64,000 bases of DNA from Nothopassalora personata. Lineage: Eukaryota > Ascomycota > Dothideomycetes > Mycosphaerellales > Mycosphaerellaceae. The stretch spans positions 930,001-994,000 of the forward strand of contig CM066289.1 of NCBI GenBank assembly GCA_033816765.1, given 5' to 3'. The notes below the pieces were generated by a model. It was not told the DNA's origin. It did no database searches and saw only the letters and a list, made by a program, of their open reading frames with translations. A program made the translations under genes and the position numbers. This document shows, in pieces, positions 51,594 to 62,661 of the stretch; the stretch's first letter is position 1; each line of letters opens with the position of its first letter.

Positions 51594-53422
51594 GTGGCCT
51601 AGGCTTACAAAACCGGCAAATACCCGCATTCAAAATTCGCAATCCTCAATCCTCATTATTATAGACTCGCTATTTGTCTTATAGACTCGCTATTTGTCTA
51701 ACAGCACACTCGCTACATTGCTTTATACAATGCCACGTCCAGCGATCGATCTAGAGCCCTTTCGCATCGATATCGAGCTATAGACTGCCGCTGAATTCAC
51801 ACAGGCAGCTATTCGAGACAACCTCTTCAATCTCTACGGTGTTCGAATCAGCGAACGGACCCTCCGCTAGCGACTCGTAGAGTGGCGAGGGACTCGCGAG
51901 GATAATCAGGCTTATAATTAGGCTCGCTAGGCCGAGCTACGCCAGCGAGTCGAGGAACTATTCTGGAAATATAGCCTCGACGATAGCGAGTCTTATGCTA
52001 TCCTCCGCCTCGATAGATTCGACCTTACCCTTCGCTAGTATTAAGAGCTACGAAGAGGTATTGGATTAAAGCGTAGTCTTAGTAAAGAACAAGCTCTAGC
52101 TGTAGAGCCTAAGATACAGCGAGTCCTTTAGGAAGTTATAAGCAGTAGCCATTAGCAAGACTAGGGCTATCGTAAGCTAGCAAGAGAGCTGCGTAAGAGT
52201 CATTATATTATTAGACGGTAGGACAGACTCGGTGTCTACAGACTCGTAGACCAGACTCGCTGACTTTATTAGCGACCGTATGAGGACACTCGCTCGTGCG
52301 ATTAACCCTGTCCCTTTTGTCTCTCGCAATCCTACAATGCGAGACCCTATAACACCGCGGCATGCGAGGCTAAAAGCAGAAGGTCCTAACGACGTCTAGT
52401 CAATCGATGCCTTTCTAAAATACGAGCGCTTTAAGATATAGATCTACGCTTGTATTAACGTCTACTCTCGGCGGGTTATCTAGTACTACATAGGGCCTAT
52501 AGCGAAGACGAAGTTCTCTGTATTTGCTCAGTACGTTAGAGTAATACATTACGGTAGTAGGGTGCTAAATCGCGTACGATCTAATTAGGGCGTTAAGACG
52601 CCTATGCTAGCCGATGCCTATCTACGAGTCCGACTAAGCCGGCTCACCTATTAATACGAGTTAGTATATATAGTATAGCGAGTCTACTATAAGACATATA
52701 CCCTCTTTAGTCTCTATAATACGGCCAGCGTAGTCGAACTTGCGCAAATTATTCTTCGCAACCTTTACACTACCCTTGTCTGTCTTCTACGAGTCTCCTA
52801 GCTATTGTGCCTATGTCGACTCGCTCACGTAGTAGAAATCGTCGGTATCGGCGGTACGAGGGCGGCGGTATGCACTATAGGTTTAAACATTAGTCTACCT
52901 GCGTGCGCCTAACGAGTCGGAATCGCACTTACGCTATCGTAAGCTGTAGTGATAACCGCGTTTGTGAGGGTGAGCGCGGATTGGGTGTACTGTCGCTGTC
53001 GCTGTCGTTGTCGTTGTTCTAAGGCCAATATCGCTAAGTGAGTCGTCTGTAGTTAGATTTGTATATGTCGATAAGTGTAGAGTCGAAGTGTAGAGTCGAA
53101 GAAATAGTAACAGCAGTAGAAGTTGATATACCCGCCGCCATAATGTGACAATAGCAAGTGAGGTAAGCTCCTCAATACTTACTGTCTGCTATTATTGAGG
53201 AGCCCAACTTACCTACGCAGTAGGAGGAAGCGACAATACCGCCGCGACTCGCTACGATTGTAGGCGACAATGGCGAGTCGCAGCAGTATTGTTGTGCGAC
53301 AATAGCGAGTCGCAGCAGTTGGCGAGTCGCAGCAGTATTGTTAATGGTTGTTGAGGAAGAGCGAGTGCAGCGAGTGAGGATTTCGAATACGCGTATTTGC
53401 CGGTTTTGTAAGCCTAGGCCAC
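51594..53422. mobile_element. RIP-degraded DDE (integrase-like) DNA transposon
   Basis: The ends are inverted repeats starting GTGGCCTAGGCTTACAAAAC that agree for about 30 bp. Inside, a plus-strand frame starting near 51729 (MPRPAIDLEPFRIDIEL) reads like a transposase with a retroviral-integrase-type core (SIDAFLKYERFKI near 52390-52440), but it is interrupted by many TAG and TAA codons standing where CAG, CAA or TGG would be. This is the mark of CpA-to-TpA RIP on both strands. Subterminal repeats occur: a 20-bp direct repeat near 51660 and GCGAGTCGCAGCAG units near 53275-53340. No clear target duplication is seen. It cannot move by itself. Confidence 0.8.
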
Positions 53423-53582
53423 CGCCGCTCGGGCAAGCTTTGTTCGAGAGACTTGCGACTTCACTTCCTTCCTTCCTTCCTTCCTTGCCTTCACGCCTTA
53501 CAACACAGCACGCGGCCTTCTCATGTTACATTTGAAGATCCATACAGTGCGCTACGAATGGACGCCAGGGTAGACTGTCGTG

Positions 53583-54821
53583 ATGGCCCGCTCGGGCACG
53601 TTGCACAGAGATATTTCGCCGCCGCCACTCAGGAAAGCTTCAACGGCAGTGAAAAATGCAACATCTCCAGCAGGTGCCAAAGATGACGATCGTGATCCAG
53701 ATGATGAGAAACACGAACAGTGCGAGGTAATTGGCAAGTCCGAATCAGCTGCAATCGAAGCCGGCGAGGTCGAGATCCGTGATCATCTGGAATACTTCTT
53801 CCAGCACCTCTCCGATGCGTCCAGGCCCGCTCTAGGTCCAAGAATCAACCTCAATGCATGGAGGGACCTGTACCAGAGGAACCAGCATCCGCATGGCCGG
53901 CACTTTGTCGTCCACCAGCATGACCATCCAGTGTCAGGCGTACACTACGATTTGCGACTCCAGATCTCTGCCACAAGCTCCATCAGTTTCGCGGTGCCCT
54001 ACGGTCTACCCGGCAACCCGAACTCGCAGCGCCCCAACAGAATGGCGATCGAGACGCGCGTACACAACTTGTGGAACCACTTGATCGAATCTGCCTCGCA
54101 CGCGACAGGATCGCTCCTAATCTGGGACACTGGAGAGTACGAAGTTCTTCCACGTCCTCAGAAGCGCCAAAAGACTACAGACGACGAGCTATCCAGCGAC
54201 GAGAAGTCTGCCGAGGCTCGTCTTCTTTCGCAGAGTGATTTGCTACACGAAGCATTCCGATCTCGCCACATTCATCTTCGATTGCACGGTTCCAAGCTAC
54301 CACGTGGCTACACCATAGCTCTCCGTCTGCCAGCTTCGAACCACACAGCTGCACAGCCGAAACCCCCCGCCCGCAAACGCCGTCGTCAAGACCCCTCGAA
54401 AGCTGTGAGGAAAGGCAGCATTGCCACAGACAGCGATTCTGACAGCGGCACAGTGCCGTCTTCACCTGCCATTATCGATCCGGAAGCAGAGGAAGAAGAC
54501 CTTGCCGCCGCTGTAGCTTCGGGAGACGATGAAGATGCTACCATCCGTGCTACCAATGCGTACGTTGGTGCCACGAATTCGGTCGGATCTGTCCACCAAC
54601 GTCACTGGTTCCTCACGCTTGATCGCACGTCTTCTGGCTTCCGCAAAGTTGACAGTGGACGTGAAGCAGGACGTTGGGTAGGAGACTGGAACGTCTTCTA
54701 CGTGCAGGGTCGAGACGTTGAGCGTAGCGTGGTCACTGGCCGTAGCGCTGATGACGTGATGGCAGATGAGAACGTGGACAAGTTTGTGGGTAGGAAGATG
54801 TGGAGGCCAATAGTTGAATGA
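53583..54821 (+). CDS. LigD-type DNA 3'-phosphoesterase domain protein
   Basis: The uninterrupted frame encodes 412 residues. Residues 90-200 match the phosphoesterase domain of bacterial DNA ligase D: FVVHQHDHPVSGVHYDLRLQ, then SISFAVPYGLPGNP and a GSLLIWDTGEYEVL strand. In bacteria this domain trims 3'-phosphate and ribonucleotide ends at breaks; in fungi it occurs as a stand-alone protein of unproven role. The His of HYDLRL is retained. The middle (residues 200-330) is a basic, acidic and Ser-rich insert; the end (HWFLTLDRTSSGFRK and WNVFYVQGRDVERSV) completes the fold. The ATG at 53583 gives MARSGTLHRDISPPP. It begins 160 bp from the end of the decayed transposon. Confidence 0.8.
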   Translation: MARSGTLHRDISPPPLRKASTAVKNATSPAGAKDDDRDPDDEKHEQCEVIGKSESAAIEAGEVEIRDHLEYFFQHLSDASRPALGPRINLNAWRDLYQRNQHPHGRHFVVHQHDHPVSGVHYDLRLQISATSSISFAVPYGLPGNPNSQRPNRMAIETRVHNLWNHLIESASHATGSLLIWDTGEYEVLPRPQKRQKTTDDELSSDEKSAEARLLSQSDLLHEAFRSRHIHLRLHGSKLPRGYTIALRLPASNHTAAQPKPPARKRRRQDPSKAVRKGSIATDSDSDSGTVPSSPAIIDPEAEEEDLAAAVASGDDEDATIRATNAYVGATNSVGSVHQRHWFLTLDRTSSGFRKVDSGREAGRWVGDWNVFYVQGRDVERSVVTGRSADDVMADENVDKFVGRKMWRPIVE

Positions 54822-55044
54822 TATGATTGCAAACTGCCGAGTTTATTGGGCATGAAGGTGGTGGTAAGTTCGCAGCAGTTGCCAAATAAAGAATCAATTT
54901 GGAGTACGATTTACATTACATGAGTATGTATTGGCTCGAGCGAAACACTCCCTGCTATTGTACACCCAAACCGCCAACCTTACCCATGCTCGCTTTTTCA
55001 TCGCTTCGAACGTCTTACAACATTAAACACACCCTATCGTCGAA

Positions 55045-58000
55045 TCAATGTCGAGTCGAGCTTGCCACAAGCCCGCTCGCAAGTGCTTCCATCATGTTAG
55101 ATCCTTTGAGAGCTTTGGAATACCAGAACTCTGCCTCCACCGCTGCGTTCTTGGCCTTCTCCGCAGAAATGGCGGCTTGCGCAGTAGCCTGGACAGATTC
55201 AAGAAGGGACTAGAAGACGTCAGCGAGTGCTGTCTTGGCGAAGACGAGAACGACTTACCATGGCGAACGTCAGCATGCGGTGCTTGCGTTCTGGGTTGAT
55301 CTCGAGGTCTGCCTTCTTCATGACCTTGTCCACCAATGATTTAATCGAGCTGGACGAAGAATCACTACTCTGTGAATCTCTAGCGTCTCCTTCACCTAGA
55401 ATCGCACCACTTGCGAGAGATGCGACCGTCGCTCGAGATTCTCGTCTAGACTGAGGCCACGACGGAGACTTCGACAAGTGCTTCGAAGTGTGGACTCGCC
55501 GGCTGTCGTTGCGGCTGATTGGCACCACTGGACTTGGTGCCGCTTTTCTGAGGTCGTCAAGGGGTACAGACGGTTTTGGCAAAGGCGGGACGGGAGAATG
55601 CTGCATCTTCTTATCACGCTTCAGAATTCCATGTATCTTGTCAAAGACGAGACGGCTCTTTGAACGTGACCTGGGCGTCTTCACCTGGCCGTCCGTGCTC
55701 GACTTCGCTGCTGAAGGATCACTGGGACTGTCACGTCCTCGCGGAGTTTCGTTAGATGGGATGGATGGTGCGGCGGAAGGACGTGGGCTCTTGTTGGTCT
55801 TCTTTGACTCGGCTGAGGCAGTAGGTCGGGCAAAGTTGGCTGTGCGTTCTGCGATCTGTGCCCTTGCGTTTCTGACGCTGACTACGCTGCCTTTGGGTTG
55901 TTTGGTCTGGCCGAGAGTAGGAGAAGAGTTGCGGCTTGAATGACCTAGACTTTGATTTGTCGCACGCTTTCCGGACGGGCGACGTTCAACTTCGTTGCTC
56001 GAAATGAACCCGATTGAACGACTCGGATCTTTGGGCGGGATGTCCGGTACGATAGCAGTAGGTGTAGGGATGACATTCGAGCCAGCAGATGTTCCGAGTG
56101 CTGATGGGGTGCTGGCCGACCACTTACTGGCTGTTTGTGTGTGGCGAGCTTGAGGTATGGCTGAAGGGTATATTGGCGCTTCGGGGTCCGCTTGTATACT
56201 GCTGCGTTCGAGAGGCTCACTAAATGTCACCCGAGACGTCCGTGGCTCCTGTTCCTGACGCTGCAAGTACAACTCGGCCGCAGCAGCTTCGGCGCAGATC
56301 GATGATACGTTTGGAACGTCTGGTGCCCCTCTCCTCAAGCGAATGCCTTTGAGCATGTGATTGAACTCCTGCTCGTCAACATTTGTCTTAGGTGGAGAAC
56401 CTTCACCATTGAGCTTGGACAGCGTACGTCGCAATTGGCTGTCAGTCTCAGTGTGAGAGTCTTGCGAGTCGATCGACTGATGAATGACAGTATGGGTGCT
56501 TGACTCAGTGATGGCGATTTCCTGCTTATAATGAAGTAACGATGGTATCGGGAAAGCATTGAGCTGAGGAATGTGATGAGGAACCTCGTTGACGAGCGTC
56601 GAGCTGGACATTTCCGATGCCAGTGGAAGTGCAGCTTGAGAGTGGATGGTCTGCAAAGGCCCAGTGAAGGGACTGCATGAGGGTGGCGCTCTCGCGAATC
56701 GGGACTCCGCTTCGCCCCAGATCCTTGGTATGCCGTCCTCATCAAGCGACTTCAGACTGCGGCTAAGACTTGGCATGCGGGACACTGGTGTTGCAGCATC
56801 GCTTTCAGGCGATCCGCTGCGTGCTGCCGTCGTGTCGGGAGTGGTGAGTTGAGTCGGATTTTCTTGCATGGCATCGGCAGTCTGTTGTACTTTGGAGATG
56901 GCAGACTCGTTACTTGCAGTGCTGGCATTCGTGTTCGAACGCTGCAGCTCTCGTCGTTTGATACCTCGGCCGAGAACGTCGAACGTGTGTGGTGCTATCC
57001 TGCTGCGAGCCTCGAGCGATGGGCTCTTAGCGACAGCCTGAGTCTTGTGGTCGGCAGCTGAAATTTGACGCATTGGAAGGCGACATGGAGTGTCGCGCTG
57101 ACGTGGTGGTGTGTCATCGGGGGTGCTGGATTGTACGGTGATCTTGGAGGGTCTGGAGCTGCTGGGCTGTCTGAGTCGAGAGAAGCTTGATGGTGATCGA
57201 GTGGCTGGGCTAGAGTCAGGCGTTGGTGGCATGGATTCTTTTGTGAAGTCTGTAAAGCCTGTGATCTTCTCCATGGATCCCTTTGCGGCTGGTCTCAAGG
57301 TACCATGGCTTATGCGCGCTCGCAGAGACTCCTTCCTGGTAGGTTGCTTAGAGGTGCTTGGGTCGCGACTGCCGTTTGAGTGTTCTTGTACAACGGGGGA
57401 TTGGCTTGGGCGCTGTACGTGAGCAGCAGTTGATGCAGCATGAAGATCTCCTTCGACCTGCACTTCCGCCGACTTCGACTCGGATGCGCTGACAAATGAT
57501 GGCGTGGATGACGCGGTTGACATCTTGCTATCTCTTGGGCCGTTACTTGTGAAGACTTTGGTCATCTCGCTGGCTGCAGCCACCATACCGGCAGTGGCAG
57601 ACACTCTGCGAGGAATGGAACTCAGCGTTGATTTGCGTGGTTTGCCTGCCGTACTGATGTGCTGCGGAGTACTAACAGATCGAGGAGTCAGCGCGGGATA
57701 CGCGTAGCGTTCTCCTCCCAATGAGATCTCGAGTGGCTTCTCGCTGGCGTCTAGCAGACAACGGCCATCCTTGGACGGACTGGCGGTATTGATGAAGGAG
57801 GCGACGGGACGCGATGGCAGTGGCTTGTTCGTAAGAAGAGTGCGAGGCGTGGCCGTCTCTTGCGCCATCACGCGTGGCACTGTCGATGGACTCTGTCCTC
57901 TGCTAAGTGGCAATCTGGAGGGCTGCATTGGCGTGGTCTTTGCGGCCGATGCTTGAGTGGGTGCGAGTAGCCTCTGCGATGGCGGCGTCGTCTTGCGCGC

Positions 58001-58129
58001 TGGTGGCGATGATGCGTTCTCGTCGCTTGAGACTTCCATGTAGGGCGATTTGCGGCGGATGGCGATGCGACTTGCTGGATTGAAGAAATGCGGCGATCGT
58101 GCGTTCACGTCGCGGCTGGCGAGTGCCAT
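55045..58129 (-). CDS. long disordered hypothetical protein with short conserved C-terminus
   Basis: Two exons (58129-55259 and 55209-55045; 49-bp GTAAGT...CTAG intron) encode about 1,011 residues. Nearly all of it is Ser, Pro, Thr and Arg-rich and unstructured, with many SP and TP sites that suggest phosphorylation. The only ordered-looking part is at the end: a helix around SLVDKVMKKADLEINPERKH continuing through the second exon (VQATAQAAISAEKAKNAAVE, then EFWYSKALKGSN). A possible partner-binding helix is inferred from this alone. I chose the ATG at 58129 (MALASRDVNARSPHFFNPAS) as the natural start; the open frame runs on to 58303. I do not recognise the family. Confidence 0.7.
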
Positions 58130-59112
58130 TGTTCTTGGCCAACAATGAGGCGAAGTTGGCGTAGTTAAGTAAGAAGAGGCGAGTGATGGCGGCGCGGTGG
58201 GGTCGATCGATGGCGGCTCGGCGAAGCGAGAGATTAAGTTTAGCATGTGGCAGATTTTAGGACGGCAACAGACTCGAGATGGAGGAATACCACGACACGG
58301 CAATGAGAGTCAATAAGTCAACAGCTGGCCAGGTGCCGACAAGGAGGGCCTGATGCTTCATTACGGCTGTTGCTGTTGACATTCGCATTGCGTTTGCTGT
58401 CCCATCGTGGTGTCTGCTGGGAGAATGCCGCCATGGGTGCGGACAGGGATCACTGTTTGGCTGCATGCGTTCTCTTCAGCGAGTCGTGGCACGACAGAGT
58501 GCCATAGCAAGTCTCCGACAGCCCAAGGTAGCATGTCACGCGTGGACCTGGCTGGCATACTCACGACATAGTGGTTCTCCTCATCTTGACCTGTGCTGTG
58601 TGCTCCTTCTCAATACAGCAAAGGGTGATGAAGCGGGGAGCGGGTATCTGCAGTCGACACGACTCTGGTACTGGTATCGCCATTATGCATCTCTCGTTCG
58701 TGTACGACACTACTGCCGTCACAAGCCTTCTTCACATGTCCGCTCTTTCATGCGTCTCGTCGCTATCGATGCCGTTGCAGACCTCTACACGCGCACTCAT
58801 CGCGCAATTGCTTCTCTTACCCCTTCATTCATCGCACGTCCATTGCTCCTTCCCACCTCTGAACGGGCCATATGTTAAGCGACACGGCCTCTGGCTTTCC
58901 GCCTGCATTTCCTTGGCCGTGCAAGAACGAAGAGAAGGTGAAAGACGCGACGTGAAGTCGCGCTTGCCGTACGTAAATCGCTCGGCCCGGCGAAAGCTAC
59001 TAGTTCTAACCGGCGCTAGTTCTATCAATTTCATTTCCGATCGACTTCGACAACGTATCTCCTTGGACTTCTTCGTGATCATCTGGAGAGTCAAGTCTTC
59101 ACGATCGTCAAG
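58130..59112. other. divergent promoter region, no gene recognised
   Basis: The frames here overlap on both strands and carry no recognisable domain. It separates the disordered-protein gene (minus) from GWT1 (plus). Confidence 0.4.
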
Positions 59113-60798
59113 ATGACTCCGGAATATAAGGCTGCTAAGGAGGCTTCGGTGTCGTTCCTGGGCGGTGGCGGCATCTGGGAGATCAACCATGTCGCCTCGG
59201 TCGCTCCCGTAAGTCCATTTCCACCTGAATATGGAAGATTATCGAGCTAATTCGCTATGCGGGCGGCCACGTTCCTCTGGGCTATGCTACAATCGAGGCA
59301 GCTCTTCTTCAAACCATATACGTTTGCAGCCGCATTCACCGACTTTTTGATTCAGTGCTGCGCGATCCTGTTCGCTACCACGGTCTACTCAGGAGCACCG
59401 CAAATTCTGAATGGTTTACTCATCCTCCCGGCCTTGGCAGCCTATCTGCAGCCCAGCACGGAGGCGGAGAAGGCTGCACAGAAGACCAGGCAGACTTCGA
59501 AGAAGCCTGGCGTTGACGCTGCTGAAGGCAAGAAGGACGAAATCAAGGATGATCTGGATCCTCTGCCTGTCAAGCCATTTGTTACGAACTACCGCGGGGC
59601 GATGATGATCATCACTTGTGCTTGCATCTTGGCTGTGGACTTCCCTGCGGTCTTCCCTCGAAGATTCGCCAAGACGGAATCGTTTGGGACCTCTTTGATG
59701 GACATGGGAGTCGGCTCGTTCGTCTTTGGTGCCGGTGTCATTTCAGCTCGACCTCAGCTCAAGGAGAATCATGCCGGGAGCCGATCACTTTTTTCTCGTC
59801 TGAGGACCGCCATGCGCCACTCTCTGCCGCTATTCGCACTTGGTGTAGGTCGGCTGCTAAGCGTGAAGAGCCTTGAATATGCCGAGCACGTCAGCGAATA
59901 CGGGGTGCACTGGAACTTCTTCTTTACTCTAGCCCTTCTCGGACCAGCCGTGGCTGTTCTCGAGCCCCTCTTGCGACTGATCAACTCTTGTGGCTTCTTT
60001 GCTTTCGCTCTGGCCATCGCATACGAGTTGATGTTGTTCTGCATTCCAGACATGAAGCGCTACATCATCCTGTCAGAGCGCATCCCAGGTGACTTCCTGT
60101 CGCAGAACAGAGAAGGCATCTTCTCCTTCATAGGATACCTCGCAATCTTCATCGCTGGAATGGGCATTGGCCTAAATATCCTTCCTCGAGACCCAGAAGA
60201 AGAAGACCCAAGACTTGCTTTCAAGAAACAAGATCCTCTAGACGAGGATGCCGAATGGCTCGCATCTGTGATCGGTGGCTCTCCAGGTGATGCGCAGAAG
60301 AAAGAAGCAGCACCTACGCCAATGCCGCAGTTGAAGCCAGAGCTCCCCAAGACAACACTTCCCCGACTCGCGATGTGGACTGGCCTCTGGTTCATCTTCG
60401 CAGGCTGGGCAATGTGGAAATACGGGCCACGACTTTTCGTATCCCGGCGCATGGCAAACCTCGCATACGTCTGCTGGGTCTGCTCCTTCAATACGGCGCA
60501 GCTTCTCCTCTTCTGCCTCATCGAGCGAATCTTCTTCCCATATCTCTACAATGCGAAAACAAAGATGGAGGAACGACGACGAGTGCGAGAGGCGACGAGT
60601 AGGGTCATGTATGCTTTCAACCGTAATGGGTTGGCACTGTTCTTGCTGGCGAATTTGCTCACTGGTGCGGTGAATATGACGATGCCGACGTTGCATATGA
60701 GCGATGTCTCATCTATGGTAGTGCTGGTGGCGTATATGGCTACGTTGACCAGCGTTGCGCTAGGTTTGGATTATTATGATATATCGATAAAGCTGTAG
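59113..60798 (+). CDS. GWT1: GPI-anchor inositol acyltransferase GWT1
   Basis: Exon 1 (59113-59208) encodes MTPEYKAAKEASVSFLGGGG and continues to INHVASVAP. Exon 2 runs to 60798. The protein is about 543 residues with 12-13 membrane segments, and acylates inositol during GPI-anchor synthesis in the ER. The region LQSRQLFFKPYTFAAAFTDF, the block ALGVGRLLSVKSLEYAEHVS and HWNFFFTLALLGP are typical. The intron is odd: the conserved continuation (AATFLWAMLQSRQ) begins at 59263, just after ...TATGCGG, not AG. Every AG between the donor and 59250 leads to an in-frame stop, and the first in-frame canonical acceptor (59300-59301) would delete 13 conserved residues. See Findings. It is the target of gepinacin-like and manogepix-type antifungals. 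Confidence 0.9.
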
Positions 60799-61132
60799 AC
60801 CATATACCAGATGTAGCACTACAGCACATACTGTATCGGGAAGACATACTCAAAAGAGCTATTTGCCGCTCTTTTGGTACGACTGCTGACAGGTAAGCGA
60901 GCTGAAGACTCGTGTGAAGACACGCCGCTCGAGACCAGCTTTGGCTTCGTATCGATGCTGTTATACGCTCGCTAAACAGAGATCAGGAGAGCAGCAGCAG
61001 CCTCTCTACATGTCGCTTATGGCTTTTGACAGCTACCTGGTCTGTACGACCACATTGTCTTTTAGTATCAATTGTACAAAGATCAGGCGGCTTCATCAGA
61101 GATGGTGTCGATCAACGCATACATTGCCCGCG
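60799..61132. other. short intergenic, upstream of the membrane-protein gene
   Basis: The frame of the next gene is open through part of this, but the first good start is at 61133. Confidence 0.4.
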
Positions 61133-62359
61133 ATGGCGCTGATACGGTATGCGCTCGTTACGCTACTGTTCGTTATCCACTCTGCGCGAGCAGTCTCCCC
61201 AGACGCAGGACATGGCAGGAATCATTTTCAACATTGGTATCCTCAGTATCGGAAGCAGCTGAGAGCAGCGATCGGTAGCGTTTGCAGGGAAGAATATGAC
61301 CATTATCTGGTCGATCCCATCCACATGCTCAGAACAGCAGATGGCAACGACACCATACCAGGTTGCGAGTCATGCTACATGCAACCAGTCCTAAGCTGCC
61401 TCCTCGACGACATGTCCGAATTTCTAAAGTCGCAAATGGCGTCTACCGGTATCCTGCTCGGCCTTTTACCCACCGTGGTCAGCCAAGTCGGCTCCTCAAC
61501 AGTCGAAACCGGCCTCCTCGCCCTCCATCGCCCCTTCCTCGCATTCTTGCTATCAGCAGCGACACCAGCAGTCGGCACAGACTCCGTCCGAGCCTTCGAC
61601 TCCGACGAGATCATCAAAGTCCTGTCGCGACCCGGCAACGCTCTGCAGTGGCCTTCGTTCAGAGCTGTCGCCAAGAGTCACCGCCGGCAAAAAACCATCG
61701 CTATCTTGCTGTCGATCGCGCAGTACCTCTCCGCGATCGGGGCCGTGGTGAATATAGCGCTCTGCACTGCTGAGCTTGGCCGAGCTGCGATCTTCGCGAT
61801 GAGCCCGAGTGCGATATACCTACCGGGATTGTACATCTTGCTGGCGCTGTCCATATACATCATGGGCAGTATTGTAGTTCGAGGTCGTACACGCTTGTAC
61901 GAAGAGTTCCGGGGAGGAAGCAGACCGTACAAGCCCGGCTTCTGGCTCTGGCTCAAGCACGCAGTCTTACCTTTGGAATTCTTCTTCCTTCGTGAAGACG
62001 ACGATAGGAAGCAGCTTTACCTTGAGGTGCTGCCGGAATCGAGGCCACTTTGGGCCGCGACTTGGGTGGTTAGGAGTGGGACGATCTGTGTGTATATTTT
62101 TGGGACCTTGATGTTTTCCAGCATTTTGTTCGTTGGGCCACTGGATGGGTTGAAGATCATTGCCCGGTATTTGGCGAGTGCTGTCGTGTGTAGGATGATT
62201 ATGGTTTATGAGCTTGTCGGGATCAGCAAGACGATTCTGAAAGGGCATTGGAGTGATCCCGATCGGCTGGGCCTGGGAGTGTTGGATAAGGAAGCGTCAC
62301 GAAAGGACGACATGATACCGCTGACGCAGATTGATAGTGTCCAGCAGGAGGTGGTGTGA
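61133..62359 (+). CDS. membrane protein of unknown function
   Basis: The frame from ATG 61133 encodes 408 residues and starts with a signal peptide or signal anchor (MALIRYALVTLLFVIHSARA). Residues 25-80 are luminal or extracellular with Cys at REEYDHYLV and GCESCYMQPVLSC (possible disulfides). Five or more hydrophobic segments follow, for example ILLGLLPTVVSQVG, ILLSIAQYLSAIGAVVNIAL and YLPGLYILLALSIYIMGSIV. The end is cytosolic and charged. I do not recognise the family; this layout is common among fungus-specific hypothetical membrane proteins. The open frame extends 73 codons upstream of the chosen start with sequence unlike protein. Confidence 0.7.
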   Translation: MALIRYALVTLLFVIHSARAVSPDAGHGRNHFQHWYPQYRKQLRAAIGSVCREEYDHYLVDPIHMLRTADGNDTIPGCESCYMQPVLSCLLDDMSEFLKSQMASTGILLGLLPTVVSQVGSSTVETGLLALHRPFLAFLLSAATPAVGTDSVRAFDSDEIIKVLSRPGNALQWPSFRAVAKSHRRQKTIAILLSIAQYLSAIGAVVNIALCTAELGRAAIFAMSPSAIYLPGLYILLALSIYIMGSIVVRGRTRLYEEFRGGSRPYKPGFWLWLKHAVLPLEFFFLREDDDRKQLYLEVLPESRPLWAATWVVRSGTICVYIFGTLMFSSILFVGPLDGLKIIARYLASAVVCRMIMVYELVGISKTILKGHWSDPDRLGLGVLDKEASRKDDMIPLTQIDSVQQEVV

Positions 62360-62661
62360 AGATTTAGGAGTGCATCTGTGTGGCATGCATTTATCTGATG
62401 ATAGTTGTTCGGTCTGCAACTCAGTTGAAGCTTGAGCATCTTTATATTGACAAGCGAAGTACACGCGTTAGCCTCCGTTCTGTCTCAGCCAATGTCGTGT
62501 CTCCGTCATGCGTCGGAGCGCTGTCCGTCGAGGGCTTCCACGTGCTGGCAGGCACTCTAAACATAACCTTACCACAAGCGATTCGAAGACGTCCCGCTCC
62601 TCGAATCGTGACCATGACATGAAGTGAATGGCGCAGGCCTGCGGGTCACAGACCTGAGGAC
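62360..62661. other. intergenic, upstream of NPR2
   Basis: No feature is recognised. Confidence 0.4.

Noticed and set aside
58571..59190. open frames upstream of and across GWT1 exon 1
   Set aside because: They overlap each other on both strands and the GWT1 exon; no domain seen.
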